From Euphorbia lathyris (Eukaryota > Streptophyta > Magnoliopsida > Malpighiales > Euphorbiaceae): a DNA stretch of 64,000 nucleotides. The notes beneath the pieces are model-generated. The model was not told where the DNA came from. It did not search any database and saw only the letters and a program-made list of their open reading frames with translations. The DNA is taken from contig NC_088910.1 of NCBI RefSeq assembly GCF_963576675.1, positions 100,468,807 to 100,532,806 on the forward strand. The letters are read 5' to 3'. The translations under genes were made by a program, and so were the position numbers. Below are positions 21,280 to 32,255 of the stretch, piece after piece (the first letter of the stretch is position 1; every line of letters begins with the position of its first letter).

Positions 21280-21834
21280 ATGCAGAAAACTGAGATATTA
21301 TACATGCTATTTGATGTTCTATTATTTGGAGCATTTTTCAACAGAGTAGTTAACATTCAGAAATTGTTCTCTAGATTATGGTTTTCCCTCCGCTATCAAA
21401 TTAGCTTCAATGTACAAGAAGAAAAGAACCAGAAGCAGCAAGAATCATCATCACCTGAAGTCCCTACCAGCTTCTCCGATGAGAGAGTGATCAGAAGAGA
21501 AGAAGTAGAGATGGTCATGGAAAGATTAGGATTTTTTTGCAGCACAGAGAGCGAGAAGCTTAAAGAATCAATGGGTTTCGATGAACTTTCAAAGCTGTTT
21601 GATGAAAAGGAGCCTAGTTTAGAGGAACTTAAGGAATCATTTGATGTTTTTGATGTCAATCGAGATGGCTTTATTGATGCAGAGGAGTTGCAGAGAGTGA
21701 TTCGTTTATTGGAATTAAAAGAACGAACTGATGTCGAAAGTTGCAGGAGAATGATCAGAAATTTTGATAAAAATGGAGATGGTAGGATAGATTTCAATGA
21801 ATTTGTTAAATTCATGGAGAATAACCTTTCTTGA
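21280..21834 (+). CDS. Calmodulin-like EF-hand protein, 184 aa (CML45/46-like)
   Basis: This is a calcium sensor. Two canonical EF-hand loops are visible: residues 125-136 (DVNRDGFIDAEE) and 163-174 (DKNGDGRIDFNE), with Asp at position 1, Gly at 6, Ile at 8 and Glu at 12 in both. The N-terminus (residues 5-21) is hydrophobic, suggesting a membrane anchor or signal-anchor, and is followed by a polar linker. This layout, with only a C-terminal EF pair, resembles the Arabidopsis CML45/CML46 group. It is intronless with a good TATA box upstream, and no lesions are seen. Its upstream region is duplicated at the right end of the window, so a tandem paralogue is likely. Target proteins cannot be inferred. 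Confidence 0.9.
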   Translation: MQKTEILYMLFDVLLFGAFFNRVVNIQKLFSRLWFSLRYQISFNVQEEKNQKQQESSSPEVPTSFSDERVIRREEVEMVMERLGFFCSTESEKLKESMGFDELSKLFDEKEPSLEELKESFDVFDVNRDGFIDAEELQRVIRLLELKERTDVESCRRMIRNFDKNGDGRIDFNEFVKFMENNLS

Positions 21835-21873
21835 TTTTTTTTTATATATTCTTTTGTTTAATTATTTTTTTTG

Positions 21874-22219
21874 GCATACTATCCATTTCGCTCTCCAAAT
21901 TAAATATTTAAAATCAATTAACACCTTTAACTATCAAAATCATCAATAAGATCTCTGAACTAAACAAAGAGCATCAATTGAGTCCTCATTCTAAATAAAA
22001 ATCATCAATTAAAGTCTCGTTGAAAATCATTCGGTTGAACAGTTTCAGACTCTCATCTCCAAACTCATTTTGAACTAACACAGAGATTATTACAGTCTAT
22101 ATCAAATAGCCCAAGTTTCCGATTTTAGGGTAGAATGAGGATTCAATTGATGATTTTGATAGTTTAGGGTCTTAATTGACTTTGAAGCTTTAGTTTAGGA
22201 AACCAAATAGGTACAGTGC
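21874..22219 (+). repeat. ~350-bp foldback just after the CML gene
   Basis: The left end (GCATACTATCCATTT) and right end (AAATAGGTACAGTGC) pair as imperfect inverted repeats. Inside, AACTATCAAAATCATCAAT on the left pairs with ATTGATGATTTTGATAGTT on the right. It is a MITE-like structure; no clear TSD found. Confidence 0.65.
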
Positions 22220-22461
22220 TCTTAGAAATTTTAGAGTGAAAAATGAAAATAATGTAAAAAGTGGATCATCTTACCAATCTAAAAGACAGTAAAAGTGCAA
22301 TGTGAAAATCTTTCATATATCGCGAATCCTATAGTGAACCTAGCGTCGCCGTCGTTGCCTTGCTTTGGGCCGCAGCAGGGCCTCCTTCCGGAGCCACCTG
22401 ATCATGGAGGCCTCCCCCCTCTTTCGAATCCTACTAGTCAGAATCCTACTGAGATATTGTT

Positions 22462-23394
22462 GTGAATGAAGCGGAGATGCCACAAGCTAGGGTTCCGATG
22501 GATTTAAATGTTGAAGGTCTTCTGGCAGTGGAGTTTGTAGAAAACAACAAGCTTCAGCCACGATTTATGCTAGCTACCAAGCTGAAAGAAAAACTTGCTG
22601 CCCCATGGCATGATGCCTTGATCATCAAGTTACTAGGGCACAACATTGGTTACGTAGCCCTCAAGTCACGTGTTCTAGAATTATGGAAGCATGTGGTGGA
22701 TGTGGAGATACTGAATATTGGTAATGGTTATCATATTTGCAAGTTTGCGCATCCGAGTGATCGGGAGAGTATTATGTCGGCTGGGCCATGGATTGTTCAG
22801 GGTCATTACCTCACTATGAGGACTTGGAATCCGGAGTTTCAACTTGAGAGTGCTAAAATTAATTCGACCATGGTTTGGGTTCGTTTCCCGGGTCTCCCCA
22901 TGTAATATTATGATGAGGACTTACTACTCGCTATTGGGAATTCTATTGGGAAAGCGGTGCGTATTGAAAAAAATGATGCTAAGGCCCTACGTGGTAAATT
23001 TGTCAAGGTTTGTGTGTAGGTTGATTTAGCAAGTCCGCTTGTTGCACAGTTCTGGATCGAGGATGAAGTGTATCGGGTTGAATATGAAGGTCTCCATATC
23101 GTGTGTACTAACTGTGGTATCTATGGGCACTCTAAGGAGGCGTGTGGGAACCCAAATATTATTACTGACACACAAGGAGTGTTAAGTAGCGAATCCATTA
23201 TGGAATTTCATGTGGATCGCGCTGATGGGGGAGATGTCACTAGAAGTGAGAAGTCAGAAGTGATAGTTGATCCTCTGGACTATGGACCGTGGATGATGGT
23301 GCAAAAACGTCGTTATACTCCCAGAAAAAAGAACATGAGTAAAGGGACACGCTTGTCCCCTACTATGGTTGCGATGGAGTGGGCTCAGAATTAG
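22462..23394 (+). pseudogene. LINE ORF1-like relic: DUF4283 plus CCHC knuckle
   Basis: One frame runs through the region with stops at 22903-22905 (TAA) and about 23017-23019 (TAG). The N-terminal part has the DUF4283 pattern (LKEKLAAPWHDALIIKLLG, then MSAGPWIVQGHYLTMRTW). WVRFPGLP, YYDEDLLLAIG and a zinc knuckle, CTNCGIYGHSKEAC, follow. These features are typical of plant L1 ORF1 RNA-binding proteins. No endonuclease or RT follows, so it is a fragment or a retained ORF1-only piece. It has no introns. Confidence 0.85.
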
Positions 23395-23863
23395 AGGAAA
23401 TGTTTTTAGGTTCTTCCCTAGACAGTTCGTGGGTAATTGTGTTACTCATGCTAAAATAAAAATCCAGCAAGATGAGGGAAAGCCCAGAAAACCCAGGTGT
23501 AATCTAAAATCAAACTGGAGATAAAATAGAGAGAAATGCAAACTTACATTACAGCAAGCGCAGAAGAATTATAGTCGGTGGTGAAAAGTGCACGAAGATT
23601 GGCAGCCGAAGAAATTCCCAGAAAGCAGTGAGAGAAGAAGGAATAAGGAAAAAGGGAAAAGTACAATGGGTTTTTGATGAAAAGACGACATATAGGCAAC
23701 CAACGCCAAAACTTCAAAGATTGAGGCATCGCGTGTGACCTGGCCACTCCTAGTTGGCATGGGGAAGCACATTTGACGGTGCAATAAGTGTCCCCTACAC
23801 ACTAGGGAGACAGACAGCCTTAAATGGCTTTTTCTTTACCTTTTAGGGGGGCTTCTGATAACA
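23395..23863. other. Unassigned spacer after the LINE relic
   Basis: Minus-strand open stretches (23544-23802) carry no recognisable motif and are probably chance. Confidence 0.3.
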
Positions 23864-23871
23864 TCCGAAAT

Positions 23872-24518
23872 TATACTTGTTCATGGGTTGGGCCGGGCCG
23901 GGCTCGGGCCGGGCCAGGCCCAACCGGGTTTTACATGTAATTAGTTTGTCCAAGCCCAGCCCAGCCCATACTATATTTGTATCGGGCTCGGGCTCGGGCC
24001 GGGCTGGGCTTAATTAAGAGAACTAATTCCCAAGCCCAGCCCGGCCCGCCCAACTAATATATTTTATATTAAAAATTAAATTAAAATTAGTTTTAATAAT
24101 CATTTAATTCATGTTAATTAAATATGAAGTAAAAATAAACAAATTAAATATGGATCAGATTACTACTTGATGGTATTTCATTAACTGATCAACGTGAATT
24201 AAAAGAATATGGATGTCTATACATATAGCCTATTACTATTATAGGCATTATATTTATTGATAAAAACCTTTAATATATAAAATATAACCTAATATAATTT
24301 TCAACAAAATAATAATAATAATAATATAATATAAAGGCGGGCCGGGTTGGGCCGGGTTGGGATTTTGAGGCAAATCCCAAGCCCAACCCATTTGATATGT
24401 GGGCTTGAACGGGCTTGGGCCGGGCTGGGTCAAATATAAAATATACATGTCTAAGCCCAACCTATACAATACGGGCTTGGACGGGTTGGGCGGCCCAGTG
24501 GGCTCTTGAACAGGTCTA
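23872..24518 (+). mobile_element. 647-bp hAT-type MITE rich in GGGCCGGGC words
   Basis: The termini, TATACTTGTTCATGGG and CTTGAACAGGTCTA, form an imperfect inverted repeat. TSDs TCCGAAAT (23864-23871) and TCCAAAAT (24519-24526) are 8 bp with one mismatch, as for hAT elements. Subterminal arms hold many copies of GGGCCGGGC/GCCCAGCCC in both orientations, as in nonautonomous plant hAT elements. The centre is AT-rich. A minus-strand ORF (24254-24631) is an accident of this composition. Confidence 0.88.
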
Positions 24519-24629
24519 TCCAAAATGTAATCCAAAGAGCAATATGGAAATAATACAAAAAAGTAAAGGGCAACCGACATCATAACCAAGCCATGTGTCA
24601 TTAGGGCGGATGCAAAGGCTAATATGGTC

Positions 24630-24985
24630 ATATCCCCTCCCCCTCCATATAAAGGATACGCTAGGAGAGATATATTAGGATCCGTTGTTGCGCCTCATGT
24701 CAGTTACAAAGAAGAGCACGAGAAATGTAACTTGGTAGAAAGCCTTTTGAAGGTAATTACACTTCTAATAAATGGCATTAAATGAACAATGAAGGCATGA
24801 CTGTTCATCTACATTGCCATCAATGCTATAGGTTACGAAAACCTATATAAATACCCCAACATCCTGGGATTAAAGGTACACTTACTAGCTCTAGAGCACT
24901 TTTGAGATTATTCTTGTTATCTTCTCAATTACTATACTGACTTTTGCATTAAAGTCCCGTCGATCCCAATGACACCTCACATGGA
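24630..24985 (+). repeat. LTR-like promoter fragment
   Basis: It carries CCATATAAAGGA near 24647 and CTATATAAATACCCC near 24843, followed by a leader-like region ending near ACTGACTTTTGCATTAAAG. The layout looks like the U3/R part of a gypsy-type LTR, but no coding part or partner LTR is present. Confidence 0.35.
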
Positions 24986-24994
24986 AGGAATTCC

Positions 24995-25312
24995 AGTCAA
25001 AGAGATTTCACAAGTTATCAGGCTTGTAGCACTCCAAATGGCCATTCAATGTCCTTGTAGCAGACTCTTGTACAATTACAAAAGGTTTTCTTTTATTTCC
25101 TTGAGGAGATGCAATAGTTTTGATAAAAGTAGGCCATGAAGGATATATACCATCAACGAGATAATAGCCCATGTTATATTCATTTCCACTGATGGTATAT
25201 CTCACCTAAGGTTCACGACCTTCCGGTGGTTCAGCAAATACATTTGATCGATCCAATACAATGATGTTGTTTAGTGATCTTGGTAACCAAAAAAAGCATG
25301 CCACATCCAAAG
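24995..25312 (-). pseudogene. PIF/Harbinger transposase, 3' half (split by element B)
   Basis: Minus-strand reading gives WHAFF, LPRSLNN, VLDRSNVF, then GNEYNMGYYLVDGIYPSWPT and ASPQGNKRKPF. These are hallmarks of the plant Harbinger nuclease (DDE_4/Plant_tran family). An in-frame TAG and a frameshift after the QES motif show decay. The 5' half lies at 61226-62261; the reading frame resumes exactly once one copy of the CAAAG duplication is removed. Confidence 0.88.
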
Positions 25313-26800
25313 TGTTGAAACACCTTTCCACAAGATTTTGATTTGACAAAATTATTTAAGTTTAATCCATGATTAAGAGACAATTAAATTTAAGTGCTTT
25401 GATTTAATTGTACTAATCCGTTTGTTCAATATTGAGTATAAACATAAATGCAAAAGGAAATAAAAATTAAGACAGGACAAAGTCAGGATGAGCTGAGTGA
25501 AGAGCAACTCAGCACAAGAGAAGATAAGTCATCTTCAAAACAACAGCTTAAGAATGAAGCTGATCAAAGAAGCTGAGTGGAACGGAACTCAGCATAAAAG
25601 AAGTCTGCTTCAGAACTAGATCTTGCAGAACGAAGCTGACCATGGAAGCTGAGTGAAAAAGAACTCAGTATGAGATTTGGTGACAATCAAAGACAATGAC
25701 TATCGAAGTGAAGCTGAGTGATTTTCAGGACAACATGAATGATCTGTTAGCTAAAAGACAAATCTGACAATTGTCTGGACCAATAATTTAAGCCTTGGAA
25801 TTACGCAAAAGCCAAATTCCGAGATGCATGGGTCAACTGTTCGTTGCTATAAGACAAACTGCCGTAAGAAGACAAAGCCTGTAGTAAGAAGACAAGCCCG
25901 ACATCTGAAGAAATCAGAAAACAAGATTGGCATGCACATCTGAAGCTGGCCAGAAGTTTGTCCCCCAAAAGAGCCGTTTTGGATTCAACGGACAAATCAA
26001 ATTCAAATCATTTGATCCTCAAAATACAACTATAAAAGGACAAGCAATCCTCTTGGATCATTGCCGATTGATACAGAAAATACAAGTGAGAAAGATACAA
26101 ATTCAAAGCACTCAAAAACAAGAAAGAGATCTTACACCAACTTTCTATTCCTTGTGTAAATGCTAGATTGATTGTTTGTAATCATCTAAAGTGTTCTTTA
26201 TCTGAAAAAGAACAATTTTGTTTTCAATTGTAATATTGAGAGTGTTGTGCTGAGTACTCGGTATTAAGTACTCAGTGGTAGAGAAATCTAGGTGCTGGGT
26301 TGTAGCACTTAGTAGGAGTTGAGTAGACGAATAGAGGAAGGTACTCTTGCATATTCAACTGCCTTGTAACCAGTTTGTGCTCTACCTTTAAAGAGCTCAG
26401 TATTGGATTCTAAAAGCCCGAAGGAGTCTGGGGACTGGACGTAGGCGGAGAGGCCGAACCAGGATAAGTCATACTGAGTAATTTCTAACTCTCTTAATAT
26501 ATATATATGTGCATGTGTTGTTTGTTATACTTACTCTGCATATAAACTGTTTAAAGCTGACACTGAGTAAAATTAGAGTGCTAAGTTGGAAGCTGACCAT
26601 AAAAGTGTCAATTCCCAACTCACAAGTGAAACAATCTTAGTCAACATCTGACTAAAGCTGTCTCACACTAAGATCGGCCAAGCTGACCAAAACTGAGTTA
26701 ATAAACTCACTAAAATTATCAAGTCAGCAAGATTAATTAGCGAAAAAGTTACATTAGTTCCTAACCCCCCCCCCTTGGAACTAATCACATGGGACCAACA
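25313..26800 (+). repeat. 5' LTR of element B (1488 bp)
   Basis: It starts TGTTGAAACACC and ends GGGACCAACA. TATAAAAG is at 26031-26038. A 10-C tract at 26765-26774 sits between TTAGTTCC and GGAACTAA. ORFs inside it (for example 25927-26166) are not genes. Confidence 0.95.
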
Positions 26801-26802
26801 AG

Positions 26803-26814
26803 TGGTATCAGAGC
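26803..26814 (+). other. Primer binding site, element B
   Basis: TGGTATCAGAGC, two bases after the LTR, complementary to initiator tRNA-Met. Confidence 0.93.
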
Positions 26815-26862
26815 CAAAGCTCACTACTCAAAGATATAACTATCTTGAGCTGATCCCGATAA

Positions 26863-28650
26863 ATGGATGAGAACAGCACTCGTATCCTTCCCAGGAACCA
26901 AACAACACAGATACTCCCTAAGGGACTATCAATTAGTCGGCCTCCCCTATTCTTTGGTTCAAATTATACATTCTGGAAGAATAGAATGAAAACTTTATTC
27001 AAGCCATAAACATGAGTGCTTGGCTTGCAATTGTACAAGGCCCTTACGTGCCATATAAAACTGTTGACAATGAGAAAGTTGTCAAGAATGAAACTAAGTG
27101 GTCAGAAGATGACCTTAGAAAATTATAAAATAATGCTTCGGCTATCAATATGCTTCACTGTGCTCTAGATGCTGCAGAGTACAATAAAATATTAGGTTGT
27201 GAGTCAGCACAAGAGATCTGGAAAAAGCTTGAAGTAACCTACGAAGGAACAAGCAAGGTCAAGGAATCAAAGGTGAATCAACATATGAGACTGTACGAGC
27301 TGTTCGAGATGAATGAAAATGAGGACATCTCCGGAATGAACGCTAGATTCACCAACATCATAAACGAGCTAAAGAGACTCGGCAAGAACTTCACTGAAGA
27401 AGAACAAGTGAAGAAAATCTTGAGAAGCTTACCAAAAAGCTGGTAAGCTAAGAAAACGGCTGTGGAAGAAGCTCAAGACTTGACCACATATAAGTATGAC
27501 GAGCTGATCGGATCTCTGCTGACTCATGAGATCTCAATACAATACTTTGAAGCAAAAGAGAAAGAAAAGTCAGAAGACAAGAAACAAAAATCATTTGTCA
27601 TGAAAGCTGACTCAACCGAAGCTCTCATTAGACGATGAGGAAATGGCCATGTTCACAAGGAAAATGAAGAAGCTGTTCAGAAAGAATGAAAAGAACAGCA
27701 AGAGGCCATTCAGAAGAAATGACAGGTACAAAGCTGAGTCCAGCGAAAAATACAAAAAGGACAGCTCCAAATCTGTCACGTGCTTTGAGTGCCATCAAAC
27801 TGGGCACATTAAGTCAAGCTGCCCAAATCTAAAGAAAGAGAAGAAGGGAAGCAAGAAGGCAATGATGGCCACATGGAGTGATAGTGATGAGTCAACCTCA
27901 TCTGAAGCTGATGCAAATGAAACGGCAAATATATGCTTCATAGCCGATGATGCTGACCGCACTTATTCTGAGCAAGCTGACCTCTCTGATGAAACTGATC
28001 AGGAGGAACACAATAATGAGGTAACATCCTTACTTTTGCTTAGAACTGAGATGATAAATGCCCTGAGTGATTTATATGCGCTAACTAAAAAGTGCAATAA
28101 GAAAGTAAAGGCACTCAGCAGGCAGTGTGATGAGATTAAAGAGATCAAGCTGAGTGACCTCCGATATCTTCTCCAAGATAACTCAACTTTGCATAGTAAC
28201 ATAGAACTTATGCATAAGTTTGTCTCGGAGGTCCAATCAGATTCAAAGAAACTGAAAAAGGATGTCACTACCCTACAGAGCCAAATAAAAGGTTCAATCA
28301 AGAATAAATCCCATGCTGAGTACTCAGGTACTGGTCAGCATAACCAGTTCACTCAATGTGAATGTTGCGGGAAAAGAGGACACACAAGTGATGTGTGTTG
28401 GTATAACAAGCAGATTGTCCAATGTGACTTCTGTGGAAAGAAAGGGCATACCACTAATGTATGTTGGCATGCTCAGTATAATAATGCTGATCACACTCAG
28501 CATCACCCTCAAAGGGTAATTCATTGTGACTTCTGTGGTAAAAGTGGCCACACTATAAAAGTATGTCGTCACAAATTAAAACATGATATAGCACCTATTT
28601 ACACTAACAAACGAGGACCCAAAAAGAATTGGGTACCTAAAAATGAATGA
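26863..28650 (+). pseudogene. gag: Gag of element B, broken
   Basis: Same architecture as gag of A: a copia Gag core, then knuckle CFECHQTGHIKSSC, then three further CCHC knuckles (CECCGKRGHTSDVC, CDFCGKKGHTTNVC, CDFCGKSGHTIKVC). Lesions are a 1-bp deletion near 26990, TAA at 27126-27128, TAA at 27444-27446 (CAA in relatives) and a frameshift near 27625. The terminal codon is TGA at 28648-28650. Pol starts in the same frame at 28657. Confidence 0.9.
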
Positions 28651-28656
28651 TTCACA

Positions 28657-31600
28657 ATGCAGGTAAGCTTGAGGTGCGTGGAGAAGTCAAAGCTTTGGTA
28701 TATTGACAGCGCATGCTCGAGGCACATGACTGGTGATGAAACTCAGTTCATCACACTAGAGCTTAAATGAGGTGGTAATGTAAGCTTTAGAGACAATAAG
28801 AAGGGTAAGATAGTAGGGTCAGGTACTATTGGAGGAAACCCCACTATTGAGTCATTCTCCTTAGTTAAAGGTCTCAAATATAACCTATTGAGCGTAGCTC
28901 AGCTCTGTGACAGCGGTAGACAGGTTGTATTTGACTCCACTCAGTGTCGGATACTCGAGGATAAAACAAATAATTTGATTTTAATTGCCCCTCGTGTTGA
29001 CAATGTGTACATGTTGAGTTTGGAAAAACAATTTTCAAAAAATATATGCTTAGTGTCAAAGGAGGATAACTCCTGGCTATGGCATAGGAGACTTGGTCAT
29101 GTAAGCATGGACCTCCTAGCCAAGTTAGCAAGAAAGCAATTAGTTGAGGGATTGCCCAAGTTAAAATTTGAAAAAGATCAATTGTGTAATGCTTGTCAGC
29201 AAGGTAAACAAACTAGAAAGTCATTTCAAAGTAAAAATATTGTCTCAATGACCACTAGAATTACTACACTTGGATCTTTTTGGACCTGTCCAGCCACTCA
29301 GCTTGGGCGGTAAGAAATTCTCCTTAGTTATTGTAGATGATTTCTCTCGGTACACTTGGATCATCTTGCTAAGTAGCAAGGATGAAACATTTGAGATGTT
29401 CACCATATTGATTAAAAAAGCTTGAAAATGACAAAGACCTAAGAGTAGCTCATATTAGAAGTGACAATGGTGGAGAATTCAAAAACCAACAGTTTGATGA
29501 ATTCTGTGAAGCCAGTGGTATTGACCATAATTTCTCTGCTCCTAGAACACCTCAACAAAATGGGGTTGTTGAAAGGAAGAACAGAACAATTGTCGAAATA
29601 GCTAGGACAATGCTGAGTGAAAATAGGCTTCCAAAGTATTTCTGGGGTGAAGCTGTCCACACAGCATGCTACATTCTCAATAGGGCTTTAGTTAGACCTA
29701 TTCTTAAGAAAACCCCATATGAACTTTGGAAAGGACGAAAGCTCAACATTGGCTACTTTCGTGCCTTTGGGTGTAAATGTTTTATACTCAATACAAAGGA
29801 TAACCTTGCCAAATTTGATGCCAAAGCTGACGAAGCAATCTTTTTGTGGTACTCAACTAACAGTAAAGCATATAGAGTGTATAATAAACGAACTCAAGTT
29901 GTAGAAGAGTCTGTTCATATTGAGTTCAATGAAGCTGACCCTGCAGGAAAGTCAACTCAACCCGATGAAGATGAACCAAGCTCAGCTTTCGCTGATCAAA
30001 ATGGAGCCTCTGAGTCATCAATACAAGGGCTGACCAAAGGTAAGCAAGAAATTGAAATAACCTTTGTTGACAAATGTATTCCTGCAGAGATTGTAGAAAC
30101 ACCTGTTCCAAACAACTCAACATTGCCCAAAGAAATAAAAATCCTAAGAGGACATTCGGAGAAGTCCATTCTTGATGCTGCTGACAACAAGCTGATGACA
30201 AGAGATCAGCTTAGGAAGTATCTCAGCAATGTTGTCTTCGTCTCAATGCATGAGCCAAAGAATTTTGCTGATGCTGAGCACGATGAATATTGGATCAACG
30301 CTATGAGGTATGGGATTTAGTACCTAAACCTAGGAATCAAAAGACCATAGGAACTAAGTGGGTCTTTAGAAATAAATTAGATGAGCAAGGCAACGTGGTC
30401 AGAAATAAAGCCCGACTTGTAGCCCAAGGCTATAGTCAGCAAGAGGTCATTGACTACGGTGAAACCTTTGCACCCGTTGCTAGGTTAGAAGCTATACATA
30501 TACTGTGTGCCTATGCTAGTTTTATGAACTTTAAATTATATCAAATGGATGTTAAGAGCGCATTTCTTAATGGCTTTATAAATGAAGAGGTATATGTTAG
30601 TCAGCCTCCAGGGTTTGAAGATCCAAAATTTCCAAACCACGTTTATAAACTCAAAAAGGCCCTATATGGCCTAAAGCAAGCTCCAAGAGCTTGGTATGAG
30701 AGGTTGACCAACTTCCTGCTGACCAGGAATTATGTCAGAGGCAAAGCTGACACAACCTTGTTCATTAAGAAAAAGGGTAAAAATACCCTACTTGCACAAA
30801 TTTACGTAGATGACATAATTTTTGGTGCTACTGGCGATTTCTATGTGCAAAGAGTTTAGTAAACAGATGCAAACCGAGTTCGAAATGTCTATGATGGGCG
30901 AACTCAACTTCTTCCTTGGACTTCAAATCAAGCAAGGTAAGAATGGCATCTTCATTAGTCAGTCTAAGTACGCCAAAGAAATGCTAAAGAAGTTTGATAT
31001 GGAAGAATGTAAACCCATATCAACCCCAATGGGTACTGACACTGTCCTTTGTGCTGATGAGAAAGGTAAGTCAGTAGACAGCAAGTTATATCGAGGTATG
31101 ATAGGCTCTCTACTTTATCTTACTTCCAGTAGACCTGACATTCAGTACTCAGTATGTTATTGCGCAAGATACCAAGCTGACCCCAGGGAATCTCACTTAA
31201 TAGCTGTAAAAAGAATTTTCAGATATTTGCAGAGCTCAGTTAATGCAGGTTTGTGGTATCCAAATACAAGTGACTTCACACTGATTGGATACACTGATGC
31301 TGACTATGGACGAGATAAGATAGAACGAAAAAGCACTTCAGGAGGATGTCATTTCCTAGGAAGCTGTCTGGTTTCGTGGTTTAGTAAGAAGCAGTCATCA
31401 GTGGCCTTGTCCACAACTGAAGCCGAGTACATTGCTGCTGGAAGCTGTGTGGCCTAAGTCCTATGGATTAAGCAACAGCTTGAGGATTATGGTGTCAAAA
31501 CCGAAACAATAGAGGTCAAATGTGACAACAAGAGTGCCATTGACTTATCTAAGAATCCAATCCAACACAGCAGGATGAAGCATGTCAGCATAAGGCATCA

Positions 31601-31751
31601 CTTCATCAGAGATCATGTACTCAAGGGTGAGATCAAGCTGACCTACGTATCAACAAATGAACAGCTTACGGATATCTTTATGAAGCCCTTAGCTCGTGAG
31701 CAATTTAACATATTAAGGGAAGCTATCGGTATGTCTAATCCTCTTCAATAA
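28657..31751 (+). pseudogene. pol: Pol of element B, broken
   Basis: Protease IDSACSRHMTGD is intact, with the catalytic Asp present. Integrase WHRRLGHVS, CNAC and SDNGGEF are present. RT has YVDDIIFGA near 30808; RNase H has [10 protein letters not shown]. Lesions: TGA at 28768-28770 (CGA in C), a small deletion/frameshift near 29250, a ~50-bp deletion near 30307, a 1-bp insertion near 30836, and TAA at 31455-31457. The native stop is TAA at 31749. Confidence 0.92.
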
Positions 31752-31989
31752 TTCTATGTGCTTAATTGAATGTTGAGTGATTACCATGCTGAGTGATTTG
31801 TGATAAATTAGTAACTATTGCATGCTGAGTTAAAAATGACATAAAATCACCCTATGCTGAGTAGACATACATGCTGAGTGATTATCCTAAGCTAAGTTAC
31901 TAAGCCCACAAACAACTATCCTACGTAAAACTGACTACTCAGAATCTCAAACGTCTGACATTTTTAATACTGAGTGAAACTCAATTAAA

Positions 31990-32255
31990 CATTAAATGTT
32001 AGCACACGTATTAAATAGCCACCTAGGATAACGTAAGCAGTAATTAGAAAACCTATGCACCGAACGTGTCATAAATGCCAGAATCTCTGTCGGTTGATCA
32101 TCTCGAGGTAAAACGGCTAGTTCAACGAATAAGATCAATCCGAACATCTATAAATAGTGGAAAAATTCCCACTTAGAACTCCTTACACTCAAAATTCTTG
32201 GCATTCAAATTTCTCTCTCTCAAAAACCCAAAATCCTCTCAAAGAATTCGTAATC
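31990..32255 (+). promoter_or_regulatory. Putative internal promoter and leader of ORF3 (element B)
   Basis: GCCACCTAGGATAACGTAAGC near 32018 and CACCGAACGTGTCATAAATG near 32056 are shared with A and C. TATAAATAG is at 32149-32157, 107 bp before the ATG. The leader is rich in CTCTCTC. Confidence 0.5.

Noticed and set aside
24254..24631. 125-aa minus-strand ORF with a Pro/Gly-rich centre
   Set aside because: Produced by GGGCCGGGC repeats inside the hAT MITE; it crosses the element end and TSD.
25927..26166. Open reading frame inside the 5' LTR of element B
   Set aside because: It overlaps the TATA box and R region of the LTR, is not conserved as protein between LTR copies and has no motif.
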